This document shows positions 1 to 11,289 of a stretch of 64,000 bases of DNA, piece after piece. The notes beneath the pieces are model-generated. The model was not told where the DNA came from, made no database searches, and was given only the letters and a program-made list of their open reading frames with translations. The translations under genes were made by a program, and so were the position numbers. The DNA is from Botryotinia globosa (lineage: Eukaryota; Ascomycota; Leotiomycetes; Helotiales; Sclerotiniaceae). How positions within the stretch are numbered: position 1 is the stretch's first letter; each line of letters begins with the position of its first letter. The stretch lies in NCBI GenBank assembly GCA_014898425.1, contig RCSZ01000006.1, positions 1,984,001 through 2,048,000 on the forward strand. Reading direction: 5' to 3'.

Positions 1-2665
1 GTTGTGGGCTCGCGCTGGTTACACAAGCATAGAGTTGAAACGTTGAAGTAGAAAATATTAGGATAGAGATCAAACAGAGTCTTAGACATTATCTGTAGGT
101 ATTTGAAACCGCCTATCATGCCTCTTTCAAGCTTCATGCAGGTAGCCCACTAGAGATAGTTACGTGTGAAAAAGCTTGTATCATTCATGGGTCTCTACCC
201 CCTAAGACTACAAATAGATACAAAAGTATCACCACATCGGAACCACGGGTGCCAGAAACAGAAATCGTGCCGAAGTTTTGATCCGATAACGAAAGAGCGA
301 TGAGCAAGACAGCCCATTCAATTCGCTATCTCTTTTACCCTCAAATCCCTACACACTCTCTAATCTTGGAAGATAAAGACATTGACACGTGCGGGTCACA
401 CTACATGAGCCAAATGCGTGATATGCTTATCGTTTGTATCATTCACGATTATCAGATGCCTAATTGTAACATAGGACCAAATCTTCGTTGCCTCGATCGG
501 AATCGATTGCATCAAGTATACTCATACAATACAATGCTGTTGTGTTTCAATGTCTATTATTGGTGTTGATCATCAACTGAATGATTTCAGACGGCTGATA
601 ATATCACTACCTTTCGGTATATTGAAAGCCAGTATTTGGCGTTGAAGAAAAGTTGGAGAAAACAATGCACATTATTAGATGTGTAATACAAAGATATGCG
701 GACAAGGGGAACTCAATCAATACTTAAGTTGGTGGTACATCAAGAGGTTGTATTTCGCCAAGGATCTGTATTGTTTGGCGAATGCGAATTTGAGCGGGGG
801 GAGGGGTTGTATGTAAGTATGGGGTGAAATATACGACGATGATGTTCTCGCCAGCCTTCATACCTGTACCGTTATCTGGATTTGATCTGAGAGGATGTGA
901 TAGATTGATCGGGAGGTCGGGAGATGGATGCTATGCATATGTGGAAACCGTCCCGTCTGGAAATACGACAACCTGACCGTTGGCTTCCGTGGCGCGGGAT
1001 ACTATTGATGACAACGGAGGCAGGATTGTGATCAGTGGTTGGTAGAGCTGATGTCGTAGCTTACGAAGAAGCTGACAGATGGTTCAAAAATCGATACAGA
1101 TCTGCAGTAAATAAAAGGGGGCACATATTCTCAAGAATTAGGTGATATTTCTAAATTTGTGGAAGCGGAGAATGAACAGCGGATAGGTAGGAAGTGTCAG
1201 GGAAAGGTTTCTTGGTTGTAGATTTTACAGTAACACTCCGCATTACTAATCAACAACCAATCGCTAGATAATGTCACACCACTTATTAGTCACCTAGGTA
1301 TCTAGGTATCCAACTGTGATCTCTATGTTGATTACAATCTCATACTCTGGAGTCTGTAGCTGGCTGTACTTAAGAAAACTTGTTGAATTTGTTTGGGAAT
1401 GAAAGGGGAAAGTACCAATGTCGTTCAAATATGTGGATTTCGAATTCTCAAGCGCCCACAGTGGAGCTCAGCGGCGTGGGTTTACCATGGATGGTATCAG
1501 GGGCAGCCTATCGGTAATTGCCTTCTAGAAGTTTCAACCTTCCGGTTGGAGAGAATATCTCCGAATCTTACTCAGATGTAGCCATGTAGGATCTGGAATT
1601 TACGAAGTTAACTAGATTATAATACATGAGAGAGAAACGAAGTCATTCCATAAAAAACGCCGAATATCTCGCTCTCGCAAAGGCAATGAACCGATTTCGT
1701 TTTGTGTGGTATAGCAGGCATTGGACTGTACGATGAAAAGATCCGGTTCCCCGGATTTACCATTCTGTACATTGAACTGTAAATGGTACATATCGCGGGT
1801 CCCCGCATTGACACGCGAGATCTTTTACCTAATATGATACTTTCGAGCTACAGAAGATATCAATGTGAGGCTTTCAAACGGCAATGCCATGTGTTTGGCG
1901 TATCGCTTCTCAATATTTCATTTTTGTTAAGTTTTGGTATAGTATAAAGTTCTCGCCTCATCCATCCGTGACCATTACAAGGGCCATGGCTGTGTCTTCC
2001 TTTGCTTTGCCAGCGTCAGGTATCAAAGCTGTAACATGAGATATAATAGTCACTGTAGCATTGGGTGTAAACGTCTTATCAATGCTAGTATGAAGATTGA
2101 GCTGGCGGTTTCTATGACTCCTTTTGCTCACCTCATCCCGTACCCGAGATGAGCGGAAGGTAAGGCCCGTTCCTGTTTCTAATGGTTGGATGAGATGTTG
2201 GTATGAGTCGATGAATTTTTCAAGAAGCAGCAAACAAGAATAAAAAAAGGTCTTTCCACTGATAATACCATGCTTTGCATACGGACGTCTCGTCTACACG
2301 GTGCAATAGAATATTGGAGATGGATGGTTTGCAAGCAGGCCAAGTAACTTGGTAAGGCCAGGTCTGGAAGATTTTACGACATTACTTCTACCCCTTGCGG
2401 CACATTCCAGTTTTGTCTCTCCCCATGTTTTCTAAATCAATCTGAGAGCATACTCCACATATAAGGCCGAATGCAGTAAGACTTCAATCATACCTTCATA
2501 TCCCCTTCTTCAAATTTGACAAGTCACAACGTGGGGGTTTAGGTTGTGATTAATCTGGCAGCAACCATCGATGGTATTTCGATATCCAAGACAATCAAGA
2601 AAGCTAAACTCTACCTACTCACATAAGCCGAACCCAAAATTTGTTCTCATTAACACAAAATAGAA
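1..2665. other. Gene-poor stretch, no supported gene
   Basis: No reading frame here has a convincing start, codon pattern or recognisable domain; the longest frames are under 100 codons. On the minus strand around 955-1065 a short frame ends in a secreted-protein-like tail (it includes GQVVVFPDGTVSTYA before a stop), which could be the relic or last exon of a Ser/Thr-rich protein, but no upstream part can be joined to it. A minus-strand frame at 1958-2233 is also unsupported. Confidence 0.5.
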
Positions 2666-3100
2666 ATGCGACGAATGAAGAAACCAAATCAATTCGTTTT
2701 TAGATTGCCAACATCATCGATCGTAACATTTGGCTTTTTGTACAATGTTACTTTCGCAGCTTCCCAGCTTCTGCCTAACGTAAACGCGGACGCTCTCATT
2801 CTATATGATTCGGTCAAACGTCAATCCACACCGCTACTCGAAAAAGATGAGATGAGAAAACTTACGGAATCCGTAGTGAAGCATGTTAATGAACCATTCA
2901 TATTATATGATAGCTGTCCTTGCACCGTACTGTATGATTACGCACATCCCGGTTGGGTTTATAGACGGAGTTATAAATTGTACGAAACATTTCGTATCAC
3001 TACCGATAACACTTGGCGAGATGAAGGGGGTGAACGAAAGCAATCCTACCGAGGAAATTCAACCCAACCTACAACTTCTCGGAATATGACTTCATATTAA
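2666..3100 (+). CDS. Doubtful small hypothetical protein
   Basis: A 144-codon open frame begins with ATG at 2666. Its N-terminus is basic (MRRMKKPNQ) followed by a moderately hydrophobic stretch (residues about 16-33, ending in FAASQLLP) that could act as a signal anchor or signal peptide. The rest is polar with three cysteines, two of them as CPC near residue 105. I do not recognise a family. A second frame overlaps it from 2883, so this may be chance or one exon of a spliced gene. It stands alone with more than 1 kb of non-coding sequence on each side. Confidence 0.22.
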   Translation: MRRMKKPNQFVFRLPTSSIVTFGFLYNVTFAASQLLPNVNADALILYDSVKRQSTPLLEKDEMRKLTESVVKHVNEPFILYDSCPCTVLYDYAHPGWVYRRSYKLYETFRITTDNTWRDEGGERKQSYRGNSTQPTTSRNMTSY

Positions 3101-4614
3101 AACAGACAACATGTTAAATCTCGGGGGGGCCGTGATCTGAATACATAATCATCATTTTCTAAAACAATGATATCAAGAGTAAAAAGCAATAAAATCTAAG
3201 CCAAGACATGGTACTTACGGGTTCGATGATCCGGAAGCAACGTTAATGAGTAGGATTAGAAAAAGAAAAAACGATCTAAACTCCACTTCCACACTTATCC
3301 GTCTTCTTCTCAGGGTTCCTCCTCCAATGTCCAGAAAAGATGCCTGTCAACCCCACGAAATTCCATGCGTTCTCACATATGCAAGGATACAAAACTGTTA
3401 CAGCAGTAAGGCTGGAAACAGCTCAACAACACAACATAATCCGATATAGTACATATTCCAAGAAACTGGGGATTCTGTTTTAGATTGGACGAGAATCAAC
3501 GAGATGCAAATACAGCGAATGCAGTAGTATTTCTAGGGGTTCCCTGTAATAGAGTGACAATTCAACAATCTAGGAGTGTCCGGGGCACTCGGGTTCGAAA
3601 GGCTATATGCTATGCTAGTAATGCTAGTATGCTAATAATATGGTAGTACGCCGGAGATTTGCAATTTTTATTCTATTCCCTGTTGGTATAGTTGCAATTG
3701 TTTTTGCTTTATTGTTTATACTATTCAATTTCCTTGGATTTTGTTGTAGAAACCCTCGCATCGTAGGATGCCTCAGACCGATCATTGATCAAAGCCAGTA
3801 ACACACGCACAGCATCACGACCGAAACGATCCATAACCCTGGTTTACTAAATTCGAACATTCTTAGATGAGACTGGGGTAATAAGTAAATTGTGAGGCGG
3901 CTTCCCGAAGGGATGATTGTCTTGAATTATTTTCCTTTTCTTTTTCGGCTTTGCAATTAGCTGTTTCTTTGTCAACATATTTTTTTTCCATCTGTGCTAT
4001 GTATTTGGTAAGGGGGAATCATACCGGATACGATATGATTAATTTATCAAGGTTTCGTTTGGTACTGTATAGTAGCAGTGGATGCAAGATAAATTCATTC
4101 GTTTGCCCCCCTCTCAGTCGTTTAATTCTTGTTTAATTCTTCATTACAAGATCATTCTCTTCAAGACTTGTTGTTCACTCTCCCATCTCACTCAGCCTCA
4201 TAATCATTGGACTTTTTTTGCCTCATATCTGCGAGTGCGCCTGAGCAAAGCATCCGTTCGTTGCAAAAGCGTCAAGTGTATCACCAACTTACCAACAACT
4301 AATCCATCATTCCAGAAGGATCGTAAGCGCTTATCAACGTTCCCCATTTCCCCATACAGATCCAACGTTCTCTGGTGCGTAGTAGCTGTTTCCCCCATTA
4401 TCTCCAACCAACCCCGAACTGACCCCAAACTTATTAGCCACGTACAATCTGGGGTAGCACCAGAAAATAATACATAAAGGTCCAAGGTCTCTCCTCCTCC
4501 TCACCAGATTCAAGCCGACCTTCACATACAACCGTCCTCTACATCAGACCTCATCATACACCAATACTTCCCCATTCAAATATTAATACAACTTAATCAC
4601 TCCCATCATTAAAC
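3101..4614. other. Intergenic region with pyrimidine-rich leader
   Basis: No supported gene. The last 500 bases or so become rich in C and T on the plus strand (for example 4140-4610), as is common in long 5' leaders and core promoters of filamentous fungi, which supports the small gene that starts at 4615. The few open frames between 3951 and 4531 overlap on both strands and look like chance. Confidence 0.5.
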
Positions 4615-4857
4615 ATGCCTTCTCAATCATCAACCACTACAATGGCCGTACCTGTTCCTCGTCGCCGTCTATCCCCCCTTCTCACCTCTTCCACCTTTGG
4701 CGAAGACGTTAGTTTCTATCTTGACACCGTCAAAGCGAACTCTAAGAACAAGACTCCTTATATATTTCACGAGAACGAATATGCTCCACCTGCCCCACCT
4801 CCACCATCCCCAATTAACTTCCCCGCCGAAAGTTGGAGCCCCGCTTGTCGAAGATAG
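4615..4857 (+). CDS. Small proline-rich hypothetical protein
   Basis: An 80-residue frame starts at ATG 4615 after an A-rich Kozak-like context (TTAAACATG) and a long pyrimidine-rich leader, and stops at 4855-4857. The N-terminal half is Ser/Thr-rich and basic (PRRRLSP near residue 15), the middle contains FGEDVSFYLDTVK, and the C-terminal half has a proline run (APPAPPPPSP, residues about 60-69). No signal peptide, membrane segment or known domain is visible. The leader, start context and clean frame make it a plausible short cytosolic protein; it could also be the first exon of a longer gene. Function unknown. Confidence 0.45.
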   Translation: MPSQSSTTTMAVPVPRRRLSPLLTSSTFGEDVSFYLDTVKANSKNKTPYIFHENEYAPPAPPPPSPINFPAESWSPACRR

Positions 4858-6414
4858 ACACACCTCTCTTCACTAGCAAATTTGCATTGGCAGTTCCATC
4901 ACAGGAGTGTACGTTAGCACGCATTTAATCATGTGAGGATTTAGATACATACATTCGATGTATCTTCTTAGTCCGTGATTACCTACCACATTTTCATTTC
5001 GTCGCGTTTCGAATTTCGGATTTCGGCTTTGGTTTCATCATACATGAAGCAACATTTTCTTTCGGTTCATACATGGAGGGAAGGATATCGCAGATGGCAG
5101 ACAGTAGCCCGTTCGTCAAATGGAGTTGATTCATTCCTTCTACGGCATTCTACACACCGTCTCCATCTCGGCAACAACAACAATAGTTACAGTACTATGA
5201 ATAGGACATCGCGCACGCGTGCATTGGGATTTTCATCAGGAGTTTTAAAAATCGGAGGTTATTATAATGATTCATTAAATTCATTCATTGGACACTTCGA
5301 CAGGATATGCTATTTTAGTTATTGGGCTTTGCTTCTCTGGGTTTGCTTTCTTGCTCCTGGCATGAGCGTCTGTACATTTGGGGGGGTAAGGGAATAGCAT
5401 GGGATGGAATAGGATGGACCGGGATGGAATGGGAAGGTATTTGGATCCATAGGAAAGGGCACTGTGTACTCTATAGAGGTTTTTTTTAGGCAGGCCATGA
5501 ATGAAAGAATTATCAAGTACCTCTTTTCCGCTTGACTCATACTGTGAATGGGATGGCCAATTATGATGAACAGTCTCTGACCTATCTCCTTTCTGTTCAC
5601 CGCATATATAATGCTTACATGGCATATCTAGGTACATAGCTACATAAAAGCCCTCATTTACCCCAACCCATCTCGAAAATGTTCCCGTCAACAATTACCC
5701 CGAGTCTCACCCCACAAACTCACTATCTGCAAATCCGGGGAAGTAAGGAATACGAATCATGCATGCGAAGAATCCAAACTTAATAAATCTAGATTCCAAA
5801 TCTCATTACGATACTTTTACTGATAATGGCTTGATAGTGGCTTGATATTAATAATAAGTAAATATGCACGCTAGCAGCATGAACCGAGAAAGGTTAAATA
5901 CGGTACCGAACCGGATACGGCTCGGGAGAAAACTGACGAGAATGCGGATATTTCGGGTTCAGAAGCTTTTTGAGGGGGGAAATTGAGATTATGTTAATTT
6001 AATTGTTTGAGAAGAACCTTGGAATGCAGAAGTTTCCATTTTTAGCAAAGTCAGAACTTTGCTATCTCTTCGAGGACGACGGACGAAATGGTTATATTTG
6101 TTGGAAACACGTGTTGCACTAGTACTAGCTTGGCGAGCTGGCCTTCACTCGACCTCACACATATAAGTATAGATTATCAGCTACACAGTATCTAGGTTCT
6201 TGGTGTTAACTTCATATCGCGGCTTGCTATACTGGGCATGTACAACCTGTGGGCCCACCAATCCGGAAGGTGGGGGAGATAGTGATATGCACGTGATGGT
6301 ATGTGATGGTGGGGGCACGGCATGGGAGTACAACTCAACAAGCTTTTCACTTCTCAGTTTGTTGCTCTCTAGCATTCAACTGCTCTCTCTCTATTCAATC
6401 ATTGAAACTTAATC
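4858..6414. other. Intergenic region
   Basis: No recognisable gene. Overlapping frames at 4975-5397 (plus) and 5281-5694 (minus) are mutually antisense and have no family features. Near 5400-5450 there is a short imperfect GGGATGGAAT-type repeat. The promoter of the FAD oxidoreductase gene must lie in the last few hundred bases, where a CT-rich leader (6340-6410) precedes its ATG. Confidence 0.5.
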
Positions 6415-7935
6415 ATGACGGCCACAGATGAGATACCAGGTCAAGCAGGACTCCCATCTCCTAATCCCACTGAATCTTTCTGGCATAGTGAGCCTTCGAA
6501 GATCTTATTGGGTCATAGAACTACGGAGAATCTTCCCACGAAAGCTGATGTTGTTATTGTTGGGAGTGGTATTGCAGGGACTTCAGCTGCACATTGGTTA
6601 AGAGAGCATGACGATGGAAAAGATCTCAATGTGGTGATGTTAGAGGCGAGAGAAGCTTGTTGGGGAGCAACTGGTAGAGTGAGTTAGGCGTCGTCTCGAG
6701 TCTACAATCTATTAGTGTCCGATCACTAACGAGACTACGAAATTCAGAATGGAGGTCATTGTCAGCCTCTTGTTTATGCTTCACCTCCAGAAGTTGGAGC
6801 TTTTGAAGTGAGAAATTATGAGGACATCAAGTCTTTTGTGGCGAAAAATGATGTTCAATGTGATTGGAAATCTTTATCCAGTTGTCACTCTTATATGTCA
6901 GAAGATCAGTTCGAGGTAGCCGTTAAAGCTGCGGAAGCTCTCAAGGATTTGAATCCAACACTAGGCAAATTAGTCACCATTATCACCAAAGATTCTACTA
7001 ATCCCTCATTATCGGACCTTCGAATTCCCACAGCAGTTGGCGCAATTGCAACCTCTAAAGCCGCCTCACTCTGGCCGTATAAATTGGTTGCATGGGTTCT
7101 AGAAGATTTGATCTCTAAGAATAAATCCTCAAGTTCCCCAAAATTCAATCTCCAAACTTCAACACCCGTAACCCGGCTTCAAAAATCTTCTTCAGAATGG
7201 ATAATTCATACTTCTCGCGGCCAACTTTCAGCTCCCAAAGTTTTGTTGGCAACGAATGCCTACACATCACATCTTCTTCCCTCATTCTCTGATCTCATTA
7301 CTCCTGTCCGCGGTGAAATGTCTTCACTTCTCCCTCCATCTACCATGTCCCCGGCCATAGAATGCTCAAATAAACCCTTGAAATACTCTTATAGTATTAT
7401 GGGTCATTTTGGTCAAAATATAAACCAGGATGATTATCTCGTCCAGCGACCTTTTTCTTGCACGTCATCATCAGGACAAGAATCAGGAGGAGAATTGATG
7501 TTTGGCGGAGGTCGCCAATTTGCTGCCCAAGCTGGTTTGGGCGTCTTCGATGATTCATCTATTGATCCTCCTGCTGCGAATTATCTCCGTCGAGAGCTAC
7601 CACGTACACTCAATCTTCATAATAATGAAGAAGAGCTCGAGGCTACTTATGAATGGAGTGGAATTATGGGATATAGTAGAGACAATTGGCCTTGGGTGGG
7701 AAATGTGAGTCAGAAATTGGGAGGTGGAGAGGGTTTATATGTTTGTGCTGGTTTCACAGGACATGGAATGCCGACGGCGAGATTGAGTGCTAAAGCAGCT
7801 GTAGGCTTAATGATGGGAGATGAGATGGAGACTATTGACTTACCGCAGAGGTATGTACTGAGTGAGGAAAGAGTTAGAAAGGCGAGAGACCTGGATGTAG
7901 TTTGTGTTGCAGATGAGAAGGGAGAATTTTACTAG
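6415..7935 (+). CDS. FAD-dependent oxidoreductase (DAO/amino-acid oxidase type)
   Basis: Two exons (6415-6678 and 6748-7935) joined across a 69-bp intron that begins GTGAGT, has a CTAAC branch site and ends TTCAG; the product is 483 residues. Splicing is needed to complete the FAD motif region: GSGIAG (residues 50-55) in a beta-alpha-beta fold, an acidic end of the second strand (MLEAREACWGATGR), then NGGHCQP at the junction. This GATGRNGGH block is typical of the DAO (D-amino-acid oxidase/glycine oxidase-like) superfamily. Near the C-terminus GIMGYSRDNWPWVG and CAGFTGHGMP form the usual second FAD-contact region. No signal peptide, so probably cytosolic. Substrate cannot be told: fungal members act on amino acids, sarcosine, gamma-glutamyl-putrescine-like amines or unknown substrates. 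The gene stands alone and is intact. Confidence 0.92.
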
Positions 7936-8320
7936 AGTGGTGGGGTTGTGGTTTTCGGATGGGAGTACATCATATATGGGATTTAAGCCCAAAGTTTTGT
8001 GCCCTCACTTTCTTTCATACTTTTTCTGTTCTTTTGAATACGCGTTTCCCTACTTTATTCTTTTGTTTAATAAATAACCATATATGTGATCTAAGATTGT
8101 TTCTAAAGCCAGATTCTCGTTTGCTTACGAATCATTTTCATAATCACTGCTGGGTACTTTCGGACATCATTATCATTGTGTTATTTAATATTCGCTACAC
8201 CATATCATACGAGAGATGGTGATTGCATGAAGATCAACTCTTGCATTGGCATTTGAGAAAAATAATCTCAACCTCCATAATAAACACGGCTTCTAAGGTT
8301 CTGGGTCCAAATTCCCTAGC
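7936..8320. other. 3' region of the oxidoreductase gene
   Basis: AT-rich non-coding sequence containing ATTTAATATT- and AATAAATAA-like stretches suitable for polyadenylation of the oxidoreductase transcript. No gene seen. Confidence 0.5.
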
Positions 8321-8979
8321 TCAACGTTCCGTTTTGATGCATACCTTCCTGGGGAACTCATCTTTAATGAAAACCTCCTCAGTAGGTTTCTCCTTGATGA
8401 TCTCTTCTTTAACAGCCTCTATCTCGACATTATCCTGCTTGATTGCCCTCTCCTCAATACTCTCTTTCTTAATATCCTCCACGTCGTTATCCTTCATCAC
8501 ACGCTTCAATTCATCATCTACCCAAACATTATATTCCGAATACTGTCCCTTATCCTGCAACCTCTTTCGTTCCTTCTCCAACCACTCGCCATACCACAAC
8601 CCCGTTTTCCACTCGAGATAAACTAATTCATCCCACGCAGCCTTCTTCACTCGTTCCCAATGCTGACGTCGAATATCGCTATTAATCCGACTTCCTAATT
8701 TATCTAGATGCTCCTGCACTACCTCTTGATTGTATCGCATAATCAAAGTACCGAGACTAGGAGCCGCGATATCGCGCAAACAATCGCGCGTCTCACGATA
8801 AATCAATTTGTGGCTGAAGTTATAAACGAATCGCGCGTTCATTTTTTCGGGGTTGCAGGCAAATTCTGGCTGTAGAGGTTTCCAATATCTGTGTCCACTG
8901 GTGTTGATAAACAGTTTCCATGATCCGTGGGCGTAGAGTTGTGAGCCGTCGGGGTTGAGGTAGTAGTAATGACCGTCTT
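8321..8979 (-). CDS. Hypothetical protein, terminal exon
   Basis: A continuous minus-strand frame runs from 8979, just after a CTAAG that can serve as a splice acceptor, to a stop at 8321, about 219 codons. It opens with HYYYLNPDGSQLY and HGSWKLFINTSGHRYW, continues through a Trp- and charge-rich helical part (RRQHWERVKKAAWDE, KTGLWYGEWLEKERKRL) and ends in a Lys/Glu-rich tail of repeated EEI-KE units. I do not recognise the family. The broken coding segments directly upstream (9642-10866, same strand) may be the remaining exons of the same gene, so this could be the 3' end of a pseudogene or an independent gene whose first exon I cannot find. Confidence 0.45.
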
Positions 8980-9641
8980 CTTAGAAATGGTCAGCCGTGG
9001 CATTTGGTTTTATTGGAGACAGCTAGTTGCGGAAAGTTCTGAAAAGAAGTCTAGAACAAACCGCCGAAACTGTAGTATTTGACACCAGTGAGCTGCAAAG
9101 ATGTTAGAATTTGATGAGCAGTGGAGGGGAGTGGAGATGGTACTCTGGTAGTGAGTCTATTTGGAGGTATGTCCATGAAATAGGCTAGAGACATTGCGAT
9201 ATCAATTGAATATTGAATTCCGGTGAGATCTGAAAGTTTGTCACGAAAGTTCAGTGAGGAAATTCTATTGAGATTTTATGGCCATTGAGTCCTGCAAACT
9301 CTCATTCTAGCAGGATTAAATGCTTGAAATATTAATGTTTGATCCAACTAATTGTCCTCATAGTGAATGTTCTAGTTTGTTGAGGTGGTGATGGTGAATT
9401 TGATGGAACCATGGGCTGAAAGGAAAAAAATGTGAGAGTTTGTTTGCGAGCAAGATTTATGAAGAGCGTTGATTGAAATATTGACCCCATTATATGCACT
9501 CTCAGATCTCTCTCAAGCTTCATAATGCTGAATCTTTGAAATGAAATGAGACCATCAGATACATTCAAGGTTTGATTGGCTCATTATCGTGTTTTGGTCT
9601 GGGAAGCTAGAAGTACTTTCTGCATACCACCACCCATATTT

Positions 9642-10866
9642 CTACAAAGACCTGATAATCTCTTCTACTGAAATTGGCTGTTTTTCTACATTCACCAATC
9701 TCCCCTTTAAGACACGTATCCTTTCTCGAGTCTCTTTAATTTCCTCTTCCCTACAATGCGCCTTCCCATCTCCTCTCCACCATTCTAAATTCCCCTCTTC
9801 CCTCTCAATGTCATTTTCAAAATGTTTCTTCCATGCTGTAATCATTTCTGCTCTTTCTCCTTTCCAGTCTCCATGATTAGCAATAGTCTTTTCTAGCAAT
9901 TTATTTGCATCATTGACTAATTTCTCTTTCTCCTTAAGAATGATACTTAACATTATCACGTCTTCGGGTCTTTATCAGGATTACGACCCCATACCCTCAT
10001 ACGCACACGCCTAGAATGTGCATTTAGTGATTCTGCAACGCTATCCAGATTGAATTTTTGATTCATTATATCAGAGGCAGAGTCACACGCGTGGTTCTTT
10101 ATGGCTAAAAACTCGCGCCAGCGGGAGTAGGCAGAGTCAAAGCTGGTGTGGTTGAAGTTATGGGGCCAGCCGTAGGTTCGGAAGAGGAGTCTTAGATCTT
10201 CGTACTGGATGATGTTAAAAAATCATACAAGTGAGCCTTAAGACAGAAAGAAATGTTGGAAAGGATGGTATCGATGTTGAGTCGATGTTGAGTTCACAAC
10301 ACTTAGAGTTGAGATGACTTTAGGGGGGAAAAGGAATACATCTTCATCCCATTCTGATAACATTCTATGGTCTTCAGAGCTTGGAATCCATTAAAGTTTT
10401 AAAAGTCTGTTGGTAAAATCTTCGAAAACTTCTTTAGCGTGGCGGCTGGGAAGATGGTCATGGGAATTGCGATTACGACTTTGGAGATCCCCAGGGTAGT
10501 TATATATGCCGGGATCTTCGCTACGACCGGAATCTTGACCTTCCATTGTTATATGGTCTGAATTGAGTTCTCGTGTCAAGAAACATCATCGTTCCATGAT
10601 TTCCACATTCATTGATACAGATTTCCCAAGGTCTCACATACTCCCCGTTTTCATCATCAAATCCGCCTTCAGGAGAAGCAAATCCCAGATCTCGGCTCTG
10701 CATTAACACTTCCGGATTCCTCATATCAGCAAAACTTCCGCCAAGGATAGACTCGTCTTCATTACAATACCCTTCTTGTTACTATCTCCTGTCGATCATA
10801 AATTCTGTTTTTCTCGGGCTGGCTAAGTAAGGCTCTACCAGGGAGTGTTTGCATTTGATAAGCCAT
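9642..10866 (-). pseudogene. Broken gene of unknown function
   Basis: Protein-like minus-strand segments follow one another but are not in one frame. An ATG at 10866 opens MAYQMQTLPG; that frame stops at 10762-10764, while another continues with NEDESILGGSF and ends near 10521. A third frame (from 10579) carries on to an in-frame TAA at 10391-10393 and then keeps coding-like character (WIPSSEDHRMLSEWDED) up to a possible donor. After a possible acceptor near 10203, DLRLLFRTYGW follows and stops at 9956-9958, where the frame at 9959-9642 (a charged, coiled-coil-like segment) takes over. At least two frameshifts and one nonsense codon are needed, so I call it a pseudogene. No domain is recognised; sequencing errors cannot be excluded. 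Confidence 0.5.
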
Positions 10867-11289
10867 GACATTGGAATTCGGAGGAAGTTTTGGAGACGTG
10901 ATTCATAAGTTGAAAAGGAATGCGTAAGGTTAGGTATGTAAATAAGATGGAATCATAACAATGAATCAAGGTAGTGGGACTTGATTTATATATATGTTAG
11001 GCGAAATATAGATACCATCTCGCGAAGCTTCCCCTTGTCAGGTGGCTGCCTCACAAAAGGTGGAGCCAAGTTGAATATGAAGTCTTGTCACATGTGAAAT
11101 TCATCACATGATATCAACTCAACTGATTGAGAATTTTGCCAAATACACCGCCTAAATCTTCGACTCCCACATCAGCAAAATCAATAGTTACAATTAATTT
11201 ATGTTTATTCAAACATAATATCTTAATGATCTCACCAACTGATTTCCAGGAAGCAAAGCTTTGAAGCTATTGCTTGACTGAATCACTCA
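10867..11289. other. Divergent intergenic region
   Basis: Lies between the start of the broken minus-strand gene and the plus-strand helicase gene, so it would be a shared promoter region if both were active. It contains two CACATG-type boxes near 11090-11110 but no identifiable operator. Confidence 0.4.

Noticed and set aside
5281..5694. 137-codon minus-strand frame
   Set aside because: It overlaps other frames on both strands, has no recognisable domain or splice context, and looks like chance.
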